Source of the DNA: Cognatilysobacter lacus
GTDB taxonomy: Bacteria; Pseudomonadota; Gammaproteobacteria; Xanthomonadales; Xanthomonadaceae
Reading direction: 5' to 3'
Assembly: GCF_008274655.1 (NCBI RefSeq)
Contig: NZ_VTRV01000009.1
Span: forward strand, 1 to 33,845
DNA length: 33,845 nucleotides
Made by a program: the position numbers and the translations under genes. The notes below the pieces were generated by a model, which worked only from the letters and a program-made list of their open reading frames with translations, was not told the origin of the DNA and searched no databases. The number at the start of each line of letters is the position of its first letter. Position 1 is the stretch's first letter. Below are positions 24,104 through 31,836 of this stretch, piece after piece.

Positions 24104-25531
24104 ATGAATTTGCTGGCATACGGCAGCGAGGCGGCTGCAGGGCTGCCCACGCCAACGCTTCGCGAGCGCTACCAGCTTGAAGCGCGGGATTCAGCCGACC
24201 ATCGCCGCACCTATGTCCCGGTCCGCATCAAATACGCACTCGCGCTTGCCTTCGCTTCCGCCTGGACCACCTTCAGCGTCGTGTTGTCGCTGCCCTGGCT
24301 GCACAGCCTGACCGAAGTATTCGGTCGCGTTCTCGCGCTGGTATCTATCGGCTTCATCGCCTACGTGCCCGGCTTCATGCAGGCGTTTCTGTTGGCAACG
24401 ATCGCGCTCGACCGGCGCCCGCGCGTACGCTTCGCCGCGAATTGCCCGCCCGTGACCGTGCTTGTCGCGTGCTACAACGAGGCTGCCAACGTCGCCGACA
24501 CGCTGCAGAGCATCGCCGCGCAGGACTATCCCGGCGCCCTCGAGATCCTGGTGATGGACGACGGCTCGACCGACGCCACGGTCGCCATCGCCGAAGCCAC
24601 CATTGCCGAAGCGGGTTTCATGCCCGCGCGTTTCCAGGTGCGCGTGGTGACGGCCGAGCGCAACCAGGGCAAGGCCGCCGCACTCAATCGCGGCCTGGCG
24701 ATCGCGCAAAACGAGCTGGTGCTGACCATCGACGGCGACTCCTACGTCTTCGGCGACGCGCTGCGCAACATCGTGGAACGCTATCTCGGCGATCCACCCG
24801 GTACGCGCGCCGTGGCAGGCGCGGTACTGGTGCGAAATTCGCGTTCGACGTGGATCACGCGTGCGCAGGAATGGGACTATTTCCACGGCATCGCTGCGGT
24901 CAAACGCATGCAGAGCATGTACCACGGCACGCTGGTCGCGCAGGGCGCGTTCTCGCTCTACGAACGCGAGGCCCTGCGCGAAGTCGGTGGCTGGCCGGAC
25001 TGCGTGGGCGAGGACATCGTGCTTTCCTGGGCGATGCTCGGACGCGGCTGGCGCGTGGGTTACTGCGAGGAAGCCGTGCTCTTCACGCGCGTACCCGAGC
25101 GCCTGCGCGTGTTCGCCCAGCAGCGGCAGCGGTGGTCGCGCGGCATGCTCGAGGCGTTCAAGGCGCATCCTTCGCTGCTGTTCAAGCCGCGAATGACCAC
25201 GCTCTTCATCTGGTGGAACGCGCTCTTCCTGCCGACCGACCTGGTCTACTCGCTTATCTTCATCCCGGGCGTATTCGCCGCCCTGTTCTTGCACTGGTAC
25301 GGCATCGCGGGACCGATGACCCTCGCGGTTCTGCCACTGGCACTCATCTGGAATGCGATCATCTACCGCGTGCAGAGGCGCGTATTCCGGCGCCAGGAAC
25401 TGCACGTCCGCCGCAACATCTTCGGCTTCCTCTTCTACATGCTTGTCTATTCGATGGTGTTGCAGCCGGTATGCGTCGTCGGCTATTTCAAGGAACTCAT
25501 CGGCCTTCGCAAGCGTTGGGGTACGAAGTGA
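24104..25531 (+). CDS. processive family-2 glycosyltransferase (PgaC/IcaA-like)
   Basis: A 475-residue inner-membrane polysaccharide synthase. Two membrane helices (~45-63 and ~75-100) precede the GT2 catalytic domain with DDGSTD (152-157), DGDS (210-213), GEDIVLSW (302-309) and QQRQRW (339-344), the D,D,D,QxxRW pattern of processive synthases. Three or four C-terminal helices (~365-460) complete the export channel. The nearest type is the poly-N-acetylglucosamine synthase PgaC, but PgaB, PgaD and PgaA are not here, so the sugar is open. The ATG at 24104 follows AGGGAAGG. It overlaps the next gene by four bases (GTGA). Confidence 0.9.
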   Translation: MNLLAYGSEAAAGLPTPTLRERYQLEARDSADHRRTYVPVRIKYALALAFASAWTTFSVVLSLPWLHSLTEVFGRVLALVSIGFIAYVPGFMQAFLLATIALDRRPRVRFAANCPPVTVLVACYNEAANVADTLQSIAAQDYPGALEILVMDDGSTDATVAIAEATIAEAGFMPARFQVRVVTAERNQGKAAALNRGLAIAQNELVLTIDGDSYVFGDALRNIVERYLGDPPGTRAVAGAVLVRNSRSTWITRAQEWDYFHGIAAVKRMQSMYHGTLVAQGAFSLYEREALREVGGWPDCVGEDIVLSWAMLGRGWRVGYCEEAVLFTRVPERLRVFAQQRQRWSRGMLEAFKAHPSLLFKPRMTTLFIWWNALFLPTDLVYSLIFIPGVFAALFLHWYGIAGPMTLAVLPLALIWNAIIYRVQRRVFRRQELHVRRNIFGFLFYMLVYSMVLQPVCVVGYFKELIGLRKRWGTK

Positions 25532-26439
25532 GCGCGCGCCTCTGCGTTGCGGGGTTATTGGCGCTGGCCGGGCCCCTGCATGCGGCCGAACCGGCTCGAC
25601 AGGCCGGCGGCGTCGACATCTTCGTCTCGAGCGATGCCGACAACACGGAAATTCGTCGTGCCGGCGCCACGGTCGATTGGCACTATTCCGACGTACACCA
25701 TTACCGCGGGCTCGCGCTCGAACGCGCAGTGATTTCACCGCTCGGCGGCCCGGCACGTGACTTCGACCGGGCGTTCCTGCGCTTCGCCGACAGCTCGGCG
25801 ACATGGCAATGGTCGGGACGCGTCGGCACCGACGGCCATCGCCTGCTCGGCGCCGTAAGCCTCGTGAAACCCGGTGCGCGGCGCGCGGAATACTTCGTCG
25901 AGCGCGATCTTCTCGAGACTCGCGGCGGCATCGCGCGCGGTCAAACGGTCACCTTCGCGGGCGCCGCGGCCGACCTGCCGATCGGTCCCGGCGAACGCCG
26001 GCAGCTGACACTGCTGGCCGGCGCGCAGGATTTCGAGGACGGCAACTGGCGCGGGCACCTGCGCGCCACCTATATCGACGTCATTTCGGAGCGGATCGGT
26101 CTGTCGGCGCAGCTGCGCGTGCGCGCTTTCCACAACAGCGAACCGTCTGTTGGCGATTACTTCTCGCCCCGTGACTTCGTCGAAGCCGTGCCCACGCTGC
26201 AGATCCGGCACCGGCTGCGCGGCGGCTGGTCAGGCGTCGTCGCTGCCGGCTGGGGAACGCAACGCCACACCGGTGCCGACTGGCGACCCGCACGCCTGGT
26301 GCAGGCCAGCCTCACCAGTCCCGAGCGCGCCCGATCTGGTTACTTCCGCGCCACCTTCGGCTACAGCGACACGCCGGGCGTCGGTGGCGAGGGGTACGGC
26401 TACCGGCAGGGTACGTTGCAGTGGATCCGGACGTTCTAA
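25528..26439 (+). CDS. YaiO-family outer-membrane beta-barrel protein
   Basis: A 303-residue protein starting with GTG that overlaps the glycosyltransferase stop. The signal peptide (MSARLCVAGLLALAGPLHAAEP) is followed by alternating amphipathic strands with aromatic ends and a C-terminal QWIRTF, as in an outer-membrane barrel ending in Phe. The overall pattern (TVDWHYSDVHHYRGL, GAQDFEDGNWRGHLRATYID) fits the YaiO family. Placed after a polysaccharide synthase, it probably exports or anchors the polymer at the outer membrane; this is inference. There is no TPR scaffold like that of PgaA. Confidence 0.8.
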   Translation: MSARLCVAGLLALAGPLHAAEPARQAGGVDIFVSSDADNTEIRRAGATVDWHYSDVHHYRGLALERAVISPLGGPARDFDRAFLRFADSSATWQWSGRVGTDGHRLLGAVSLVKPGARRAEYFVERDLLETRGGIARGQTVTFAGAAADLPIGPGERRQLTLLAGAQDFEDGNWRGHLRATYIDVISERIGLSAQLRVRAFHNSEPSVGDYFSPRDFVEAVPTLQIRHRLRGGWSGVVAAGWGTQRHTGADWRPARLVQASLTSPERARSGYFRATFGYSDTPGVGGEGYGYRQGTLQWIRTF

Positions 26440-26471
26440 GCGGGTGAAGCGGACCAGGCACGGAGCACCGA

Positions 26472-26490
26472 TGACGCGCCTGGCGCGTCA
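26472..26490 (+). other. 8-bp hairpin after the yaiO-like gene
   Basis: TGACGCGC (26472-26479) pairs with GCGCGTCA (26483-26490) over a CTG loop, 33 nt past the stop. No T run follows. It may work together with the bidirectional terminator at 26515. Confidence 0.4.
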
Positions 26491-26514
26491 CCGCCCCTGG
26501 ACGCCACAACGCAG

Positions 26515-26548
26515 AAAAGCCGGCCACGCGATGCGTGGTCGGCTCTCT
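26515..26548 (-). terminator. terminator of rpsU, probably bidirectional
   Basis: GCCGGCCACGC (26519-26529) pairs with GCGTGGTCGGC (26533-26543), an 11-bp stem with a GAT loop. On the minus strand TTTT follows at once; on the plus strand TCTCTTGTT follows. It lies between the convergent yaiO-like and rpsU genes and can serve both. Confidence 0.85.
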
Positions 26549-26588
26549 TGTTGAAGCGAGCGCGTTGCCGGAAACCCGGCGACGCGGC

Positions 26589-26804
26589 TCAGTACATGCG
26601 CTGGCGCTTGGTGACGTCGCGCGACGTACGGCGCGACTGGCGCTTCACCGCTGCTGCGGCCTTGCGCTTGCGCTCCTGCGTCGGCTTCTCGTAGAACTCG
26701 CGCTTACGCGTTTCGGCGAGCACGCCAGCCTTCTCGCAGGTGCGCTTGAAGCGGCGCAGGGCAAATTCGAAAGGCTCGTTTTCGCGAACTTTGACGCTGG
26801 GCAT
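26589..26804 (-). CDS. rpsU: 30S ribosomal protein S21
   Basis: A 71-residue S21, recognisable throughout: [20 protein letters not shown], the CEKAGVL segment, [14 protein letters not shown] and a basic C-terminal tail ending RQRMY. S21 contacts the anti-SD end of 16S rRNA and helps initiation. It is divergent from tsaD, an arrangement conserved in gammaproteobacteria (rpsU-dnaG-rpoD in E. coli), but here dnaG is not downstream: a terminator is. Confidence 0.98.
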   Translation of the reverse strand: MPSVKVRENEPFEFALRRFKRTCEKAGVLAETRKREFYEKPTQERKRKAAAAVKRQSRRTSRDVTKRQRMY

Positions 26805-26853
26805 ACGGTATCTCGGTGATAGGGACCGCCGGCCACGAGCCAGGCGAGCCGCC

Positions 26854-26860
26854 TATGATA
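26854..26860. promoter_or_regulatory. possible overlapping -10 elements between rpsU and tsaD
   Basis: TATGATA reads as TATGAT on the plus strand (towards tsaD) and TATCAT on the minus strand (towards rpsU). It is the most A+T-rich point in this 153-nt intergenic region. No good -35 is seen for either, so use and direction are uncertain. Confidence 0.35.
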
Positions 26861-26957
26861 TCGGCCTGCCCCGCGGCCCTGCAAGCCGTCACTCCCATTT
26901 TTTTCACGCGTCGGGCGCCGACGGCTCGCTAGCGGCCGCCCGATCGAGGCCAAGTCC

Positions 26958-28013
26958 TTGAAAGTCCTTGGAATTGAAACGAGCTGCGACGAAACCGGCG
27001 TGGCCGTCTACGACACCGCCGGGGGCCTGAGCGCGCACGCCGTCTACAGCCAGATTGCGCTGCACGCGCTCTACGGCGGCGTGGTTCCGGAGCTCGCCAG
27101 CCGCGACCACGTGCGCAAGACGCTGCCGCTGATCCGGCAGACCCTCGCCGAAGCGGGGCTGTCGACGACCGACCTCGATGGCGTGGCCTATACCGCCGGG
27201 CCGGGCCTGGTCGGCGCGCTGCTGGTGGGCGCAGGGGTGGCGCGGGCGCTGGCCTGGTCGCTCGACGTGCCGGCGATCGGCGTCCACCACATGGAGGGCC
27301 ACCTGCTCGCGCCGCTGATGGACGATCCGGTCCAGCGGAACGCCCTGCACGCGGGTCGCCAGCCCGACCCGTTCGTGGCGCTGCTGGTCTCCGGTGGCCA
27401 TACCCAGCTGGTCGGCGTCGACGGCATCGGCCGCTACCGGCTGCTCGGCGAGACCCTCGACGACGCGGCCGGCGAAGCCTTCGACAAGACGGCCAAGCTG
27501 ATGGGGCTGCCGTACCCCGGCGGGCCCCAACTCGCGGCGATCGCGCAGCAGGGACGACCCGGCGCGTTCAAGTTCTCGCGCCCGATGACCGATCGACCCG
27601 GCCTCGACTTCAGCTTCAGCGGGCTGAAAACGCAGGTGCTGCTGGCCTGGCGCGCGTCCGACCAGGCCGAGTCCACCCGCGCCGACATCGCCCGCGCCTT
27701 CGAGGACGCCGTAGTGGACACGCTCGCGATCAAGTGCGCCCGCGCGCTCGATGCCACCGGGTTCCGCCGCCTGGTCGTTTCCGGCGGCGTCGGCGCCAAC
27801 CTGCGGCTTCGTGCAAAGCTGAAGGACCTCGCGGAAAAGCGCGGCGCGGTGGTCGGCTTCCCGCCGCCGGTGTTGTGCACCGACAACGGCGCGATGATCG
27901 CGTTCGCCGGCGCGCTGCGGCTGCAGGCCGGGCAGCAAGAAGACCTGGGCGTGCACGTCACGCCGCGCTGGGACATGTCGACGTTGCCCGCGGTCGAACT
28001 CGTATCGGCGTGA
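26958..28013 (+). CDS. tsaD: tRNA threonylcarbamoyladenosine biosynthesis protein TsaD
   Basis: A 351-residue ASKHA-fold protein that transfers the threonylcarbamoyl group to A37 of ANN-decoding tRNAs with TsaB/Tsa[15 protein letters not shown] starts it, HHMEGH holds the metal ligands His111 and His115, and SGGHTQL, SFSGLKT, SGGVGAN and CTDNGAMIA follow as expected. It starts with TTG at 26958, after GAGG. The start lies in a local duplication: AAGTCCTTG occurs at 26952 and again at 26962. It is probably co-transcribed with folB and folK. Confidence 0.97.
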   Translation: MKVLGIETSCDETGVAVYDTAGGLSAHAVYSQIALHALYGGVVPELASRDHVRKTLPLIRQTLAEAGLSTTDLDGVAYTAGPGLVGALLVGAGVARALAWSLDVPAIGVHHMEGHLLAPLMDDPVQRNALHAGRQPDPFVALLVSGGHTQLVGVDGIGRYRLLGETLDDAAGEAFDKTAKLMGLPYPGGPQLAAIAQQGRPGAFKFSRPMTDRPGLDFSFSGLKTQVLLAWRASDQAESTRADIARAFEDAVVDTLAIKCARALDATGFRRLVVSGGVGANLRLRAKLKDLAEKRGAVVGFPPPVLCTDNGAMIAFAGALRLQAGQQEDLGVHVTPRWDMSTLPAVELVSA

Positions 28014-28067
28014 GTGCAGGACACGACCCGCATCCGTAGCATCGTCGCACCGCAACCGGATGCCGCC

Positions 28068-28424
28068 ATGGACCACGTCTTCATCGAAGGCCTCGAGATC
28101 GAGGCGCTGATCGGCATCTACGACTGGGAACGCCGCGTGCGCCAGCCGTTGCTGTTCGACATCGAAATGGCGTTCGACAACCGCGCGCCGGCCGCGAGCG
28201 ACAACATCGCGCACACGCTGGACTACAAGGCGGTGAGCAACCGCGTCCGCGACTACGTGTCGGCGTCCGGTTTCGGGCTGGTGGAGACGCTGGCCGAGCG
28301 CGTGGCCGAACTCGTACTTGCCGAGTTTCCGGTGCAGAGCGTGCGGCTCAAGCTGTCCAAGCCGGGCGCGGTGCGCGGTGCGCGCGCGGTCGGCGTGATG
28401 ATCGAACGATCGCGCGCCTCATGA
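28068..28424 (+). CDS. folB: dihydroneopterin aldolase
   Basis: A 118-residue FolB that cleaves 7,8-dihydroneopterin to 6-hydroxymethyl-dihydropterin and glycolaldehyde in folate synthesis. Characteristic residues are Glu21 (IGIYDWERR), Tyr53 (LDYKAV) and Lys98 (KLSKPGAV). The ATG at 28068 gives the family start; a GTG at 28014 would add 18 unlikely residues. It follows tsaD by 54 nt and overlaps folK by four bases (ATGA). Confidence 0.95.
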   Translation: MDHVFIEGLEIEALIGIYDWERRVRQPLLFDIEMAFDNRAPAASDNIAHTLDYKAVSNRVRDYVSASGFGLVETLAERVAELVLAEFPVQSVRLKLSKPGAVRGARAVGVMIERSRAS

Positions 28425-28909
28425 GCGGCCGCGCCTACCTGAGCCTCGGCAGCAACGTCGAGCCCGAAACGCATCTGCGCGCCGCGGTCCGGGCATTGCG
28501 CGAGCGCTTCGGCGAAATCGTGGTGTCGCCCGCCTACCGCACGCACGCGGTCGGTTTCGACGGTCCTGATTTCCTCAACGCCGCCGCCATCATCGACAGC
28601 GACCTCGAGCCGCAGCCACTCAACGACTGGCTGCATGCGCTGGAAGATGCGCACGGCCGGGACCGCACCGGCCCCCGATTTTCCGACCGCGCGCTCGACA
28701 TCGATATCGTGCTGTTCGACGACCGCGTGATCGCCGGCGGAGGGAACCTGCGGATCCCGCGTCCCGACCTCGAGCACGCTTTCGTGCTGCGCCCTCTCGC
28801 CGAAATCGCGCCGGACACCGTCGTGCCGGGCACCGGTTGCTCGCTCGCGACGCTGTGGGCCGCGCACGCCGAGCACGATGCGGAGCTCGACCGCACCACG
28901 CTTACCTGA
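28421..28909 (+). CDS. folK: 2-amino-4-hydroxy-6-hydroxymethyldihydropteridine pyrophosphokinase
   Basis: A 162-residue HPPK that pyrophosphorylates the product of FolB. SLGSNVEP, GPDFLNAAAII, GRDRTGPRFSDRALDIDIVLF with the metal ligands Asp93 and Asp95, and IPRPDLEHAFVLRPLAEIAP are all family signatures. Its start overlaps the folB stop (ATGA), so the pair is translationally coupled. The stop is nine bases from the stop of the convergent STAS-like gene. Confidence 0.96.
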   Translation: MSGRAYLSLGSNVEPETHLRAAVRALRERFGEIVVSPAYRTHAVGFDGPDFLNAAAIIDSDLEPQPLNDWLHALEDAHGRDRTGPRFSDRALDIDIVLFDDRVIAGGGNLRIPRPDLEHAFVLRPLAEIAPDTVVPGTGCSLATLWAAHAEHDAELDRTTLT

Positions 28910-28918
28910 CTGCAGCGC

Positions 28919-29320
28919 TCAGTCGGCGGCCGGCTCCGGCGGGTTCGGCACGGGCGCGGTTTCCAGCCAGGCGAGCGCTTCCTCGACCGATCCGAAGACG
29001 TCGAAGTTGAACGCCAGCCGGTGGCCGATGATGAAACCGATACGGCCCGGATCGACCAGCTGCGGGGGCATCACGAGCGCCATGGCGAAACCGGGAGCCG
29101 TGGAGGCGGCGTCGGCCCACTCGAACACGCTGTCGATCCGCAGCGCCAGCGACGGCCGCTCCGGCCCGTGCCAGCCGTGGAAATCGACGAGCAACTTGCG
29201 CCCGCCGGCGGCAAGCGTCGAGTGGATCGCCGCGGTCGTCGCCGCGCGCGCGGCGTGCAGCGGAAGGTCATCGCCGGGCGCGATGCGTACCACGTCGGCG
29301 GAGGGCGATGGCTCGGGCAT
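28919..29320 (-). CDS. STAS/SpoIIAA-like domain protein
   Basis: A 133-residue cytosolic protein. The pattern TLAAGGRKLLVDFHGWHGP, then a helix, AMALVMPPQLVDPGRIGFIIG, and DVFGSVEEALAWL fits the alpha/beta STAS-like fold, including the closing EEALAWL helix. There is no conserved phosphorylatable Ser next to a partner kinase or phosphatase, so a classical anti-anti-sigma role is not supported. It follows the pteridine reductase gene by 62 nt on the same strand. Confidence 0.65.
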   Translation of the reverse strand: MPEPSPSADVVRIAPGDDLPLHAARAATTAAIHSTLAAGGRKLLVDFHGWHGPERPSLALRIDSVFEWADAASTAPGFAMALVMPPQLVDPGRIGFIIGHRLAFNFDVFGSVEEALAWLETAPVPNPPEPAAD

Positions 29321-29382
29321 GCAGGCGTCCGGGATCGTTCCCTATCGACTCTAGTGCGATCGAGGGGCGCGGTCGAGGCGTC

Positions 29383-30138
29383 TCAGCCGGTGACGGTGCG
29401 GCCGCCGTCAACGGCGATGATCTGGCCCGTGCAGTAGTGCGCGTCGAACAGCAGCCAGCGCACCGCCTCGGCGATTTCCGTGGGCGTGCCGACGCGGCCG
29501 AGCGGCGTGCGGGCCAGCATCGCGTCGCGCGCCGCCGCGTCCGTTTCGTCCTGAGGCCACAGGATCGCCCCGGGCGCGACCGCGTTGACGCGCACGTCGG
29601 GCCCCAGCTCGAGCGCCAGGGATCGGGTGGCCATCACCAACGCCGCCTTCGCCATGCAGTAGACGGAATGTTCGCGCAGCGGCCGCTCCGCGTAGATGTC
29701 GACGAGGTTGACGATCGCGCCGTGCGTGGCGCGAAGGTGCGGCGCAGCGGCTTGCGCGAGGAAGAACGGGGCGCGCGCGTTGGAGGCGAACAGGTCGTCC
29801 CATTGCGCCGGCGTCACGCTGCCGAGCGGCGTCGGATGGAAGCCCGACGCGTTGTTGACCAGCCCGTCCAGGCGGCCGAAGCGGCCGACAGTACGGGCGA
29901 TCAGTTCAGGCAGGCGGTCGAACTCGGCGAGGTCGGCCTGGAGGGTCATCACCGAGCCCGGGCGTGCGCGTTCGAACGTTTGGGACAGCGCGTCGATGTC
30001 CGCGCGCGAGTCGCGATAGTGCAGCGCGAGGTCGCAGCCGGCGGCGTGCAGCACCTGCGTGATGGCCGCACCGATCCGCCGTGCGGCGCCCGTGACCAGC
30101 ACCACCGGCCGCGTCGACTGCGTCGCTTCGTTGTGCAT
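29383..30138 (-). CDS. pteridine reductase (PTR1-like SDR)
   Basis: A 251-residue NADPH-dependent short-chain reductase. TGAARRIG (16-23) replaces the usual TGxxxGxG with the Arg that defines pteridine reductases. The active site is Asp147-Tyr160-Lys164, with Asp in place of the usual Ser and 13 residues before Tyr, as in Leishmania PTR1 (Asp181, Tyr194, Lys198). NNASGF and NAVAPGAILWP are also characteristic. It should reduce dihydropterins/dihydrofolate, as FolM does. The position beside folB-folK supports a pterin or folate role. The ATG at 30138 follows AAGGGG. Confidence 0.9.
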   Translation of the reverse strand: MHNEATQSTRPVVLVTGAARRIGAAITQVLHAAGCDLALHYRDSRADIDALSQTFERARPGSVMTLQADLAEFDRLPELIARTVGRFGRLDGLVNNASGFHPTPLGSVTPAQWDDLFASNARAPFFLAQAAAPHLRATHGAIVNLVDIYAERPLREHSVYCMAKAALVMATRSLALELGPDVRVNAVAPGAILWPQDETDAAARDAMLARTPLGRVGTPTEIAEAVRWLLFDAHYCTGQIIAVDGGRTVTG

Positions 30139-30199
30139 CACCGGCCCCTTCAACGCGTGTCCCGTATCCTGCTCGAGTCTCCCACGTTCCCACGTCCCG

Positions 30200-31405
30200 A
30201 TGCCGACCGATTCCGGCGCGCGCGCCGCGTCCGACCTTCCGACGCCCGATGAAGCCGCGCGCGAACACAGCCAGCGGCTGGCGCGGCATATCCACGGTGA
30301 AATCGCGGCAGCCGGTGGCGCGATCCCGTTCTCGCGTTTCATGGAGCTGGCGCTGTATGCGCCCGGGCTCGGCTACTACAGCGCGGGTGCCACGAAATTT
30401 GGCGGCGCCGGCGATTTCGTCACCGCGCCCGAGCTCGGCCCGGTATTCGCCGCCTGCGTCGCCGACGCGGTGGCACCGGTGCTGCAGCAGATCGGGCCGA
30501 GTGCACTGATGTTCGAGCTGGGCGGTGGCACCGGCGCGTTCGCGCAGGTAGCGCTGATGCGGCTGCTCGAACTCGATGCATTGCCCGCGCGCTACCTGAT
30601 CCTCGAGCCGTCGGCGCAGCTGCGCGAACGCCAGCGCGCGCGCCTGTTCGAGCGTCTGCATCCAATGCTGTTCGAGCTTGTCGAATGGGTCGAGGGCCCG
30701 GTGCCGCACGACTGGAACGGCGTGCTGTTCGCCAACGAAGTGATCGATGCGCTGCCGACGCCGCGCTTCTCGATCCGCGGGCGCGAAGTGATGGAGCAGT
30801 ACGTCGCCACCGACGGCGACCGCTTCGGTACGCAGTGGAGGCCAGCGGATTCGATGCTGCTGCAATCGGTGCGCTTCATAGAACGGCGCCTCGGGCGCGC
30901 GCTGCCCGACGGCTACACCTCCGAGTTGCTGCCGCAGCTTCCGTACTGGATCCAGGCCGTCGCCGGCGGGTTGAAACGCGGCGCGATGCTCTTCATCGAC
31001 TACGGCTACGTGCGCGGCGAGTACTACGCCGACGACCGCAGCAACGGCACGCTGCGCGCGTTCTATCGCCACCGCATGCACGACGACGTGCTCGCCTGGC
31101 CGGGGCTGCAGGACGTCACCGCGTCGGTCGATTTCACGGCGCTGGCCGAGGCCGGGCTGTCGGCGGGTTTCGACCTGGCGGGCTACTGCTCGCAGTCGAG
31201 TTTCCTGCTGGGCAACGGCCTGGCCGGCGTGCTTTCGCGCATCGAACAAATCGGGGACGAATCGGAACGCATGCGTCGAAGCAACGAGGTCAAGCGGCTC
31301 ACGCTGCCGACGGAAATGGGCGAGCGCTTCCAGGCCATGGGCTTCGAGAAGGACGTCGAGTTCGGCGCCGCCTTCCTCGCCGGCGACCTGAGCTATCGCC
31401 TGTGA
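30200..31405 (+). CDS. SAM-dependent methyltransferase, MidA/NDUFAF7 family (COG1565)
   Basis: A 401-residue class I methyltransferase. The signature FMELALYAPGLGYYSAGATKFG (read as GLGYYSAGATKFG) opens the domain, FELGGGTGAFA is the SAM-binding loop, and NEVIDALPTPRF and LFIDYGY follow as in NDUFAF7/MidA, which methylates an arginine of a complex I subunit in mitochondria. The bacterial role is unproven. The ATG at 30200 has no SD. It is divergent from the pteridine reductase and overlaps the VanZ-like gene by four bases (GTGA). Confidence 0.88.
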   Translation: MPTDSGARAASDLPTPDEAAREHSQRLARHIHGEIAAAGGAIPFSRFMELALYAPGLGYYSAGATKFGGAGDFVTAPELGPVFAACVADAVAPVLQQIGPSALMFELGGGTGAFAQVALMRLLELDALPARYLILEPSAQLRERQRARLFERLHPMLFELVEWVEGPVPHDWNGVLFANEVIDALPTPRFSIRGREVMEQYVATDGDRFGTQWRPADSMLLQSVRFIERRLGRALPDGYTSELLPQLPYWIQAVAGGLKRGAMLFIDYGYVRGEYYADDRSNGTLRAFYRHRMHDDVLAWPGLQDVTASVDFTALAEAGLSAGFDLAGYCSQSSFLLGNGLAGVLSRIEQIGDESERMRRSNEVKRLTLPTEMGERFQAMGFEKDVEFGAAFLAGDLSYRL

Positions 31406-31782
31406 CGCCCGGCCCGTTGCGCCACCCTACGCTCGTGTTCGGTGCCTGGATCGCGATGTTCCTCGCGATCACCGTCGGCTCGCTGCTGCCGGCGCACGAC
31501 CTGCCGGCACCCGCGTTCGACGGTTTCGACAAGCTCGAACACCTGCTCGGCTATTCGCTGCTGTCGGGTTGGTCGGTGCTGCTGTTCGATCGACGCAGCA
31601 CGCGCGTTCGCGCAATGCTCGGCGTGATCGCGTTCGGCATCGCGATCGAGGTGGCGCAGGGCGTTTTAACCACGACCCGCGAGCCGGATGTGTTCGACGC
31701 GCTGGCCAATGCGACCGGCGCGATGATCGGGCAGCTCGTCGCCTTCACGGGGCTCGCCAACGTCCTGCGTACCCGCGCGTGA
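31402..31782 (+). CDS. VanZ-family membrane protein
   Basis: A 126-residue protein starting with GTG inside the preceding stop codon. Four hydrophobic segments include the VanZ signature FDKLEHLLGYSLLSGW and the later FDALANATGAMIGQ. VanZ of enterococci lowers teicoplanin sensitivity; free-standing homologues like this have no known function. It is translationally coupled to the methyltransferase. Confidence 0.82.
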   Translation: MTPGPLRHPTLVFGAWIAMFLAITVGSLLPAHDLPAPAFDGFDKLEHLLGYSLLSGWSVLLFDRRSTRVRAMLGVIAFGIAIEVAQGVLTTTREPDVFDALANATGAMIGQLVAFTGLANVLRTRA

Positions 31783-31836
31783 ATGATTGCCGCGCCCCGC
31801 TGATGCAGCGAAAAAACGCGTGATAACCTCGCGTCA

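Noticed and set aside
24191-25804. A 537-codon minus-strand frame opposite the glycosyltransferase
   Set aside because: Antisense shadow, Arg/His/Glu-rich, no start signal, no domain.
28014-28067. GTG start of folB immediately after the tsaD stop
   Set aside because: It adds 18 residues not found in FolB proteins; the ATG at 28068 gives the normal N-terminus.
26904-28214. A 436-codon minus-strand frame opposite tsaD
   Set aside because: Antisense shadow of a well-identified gene.
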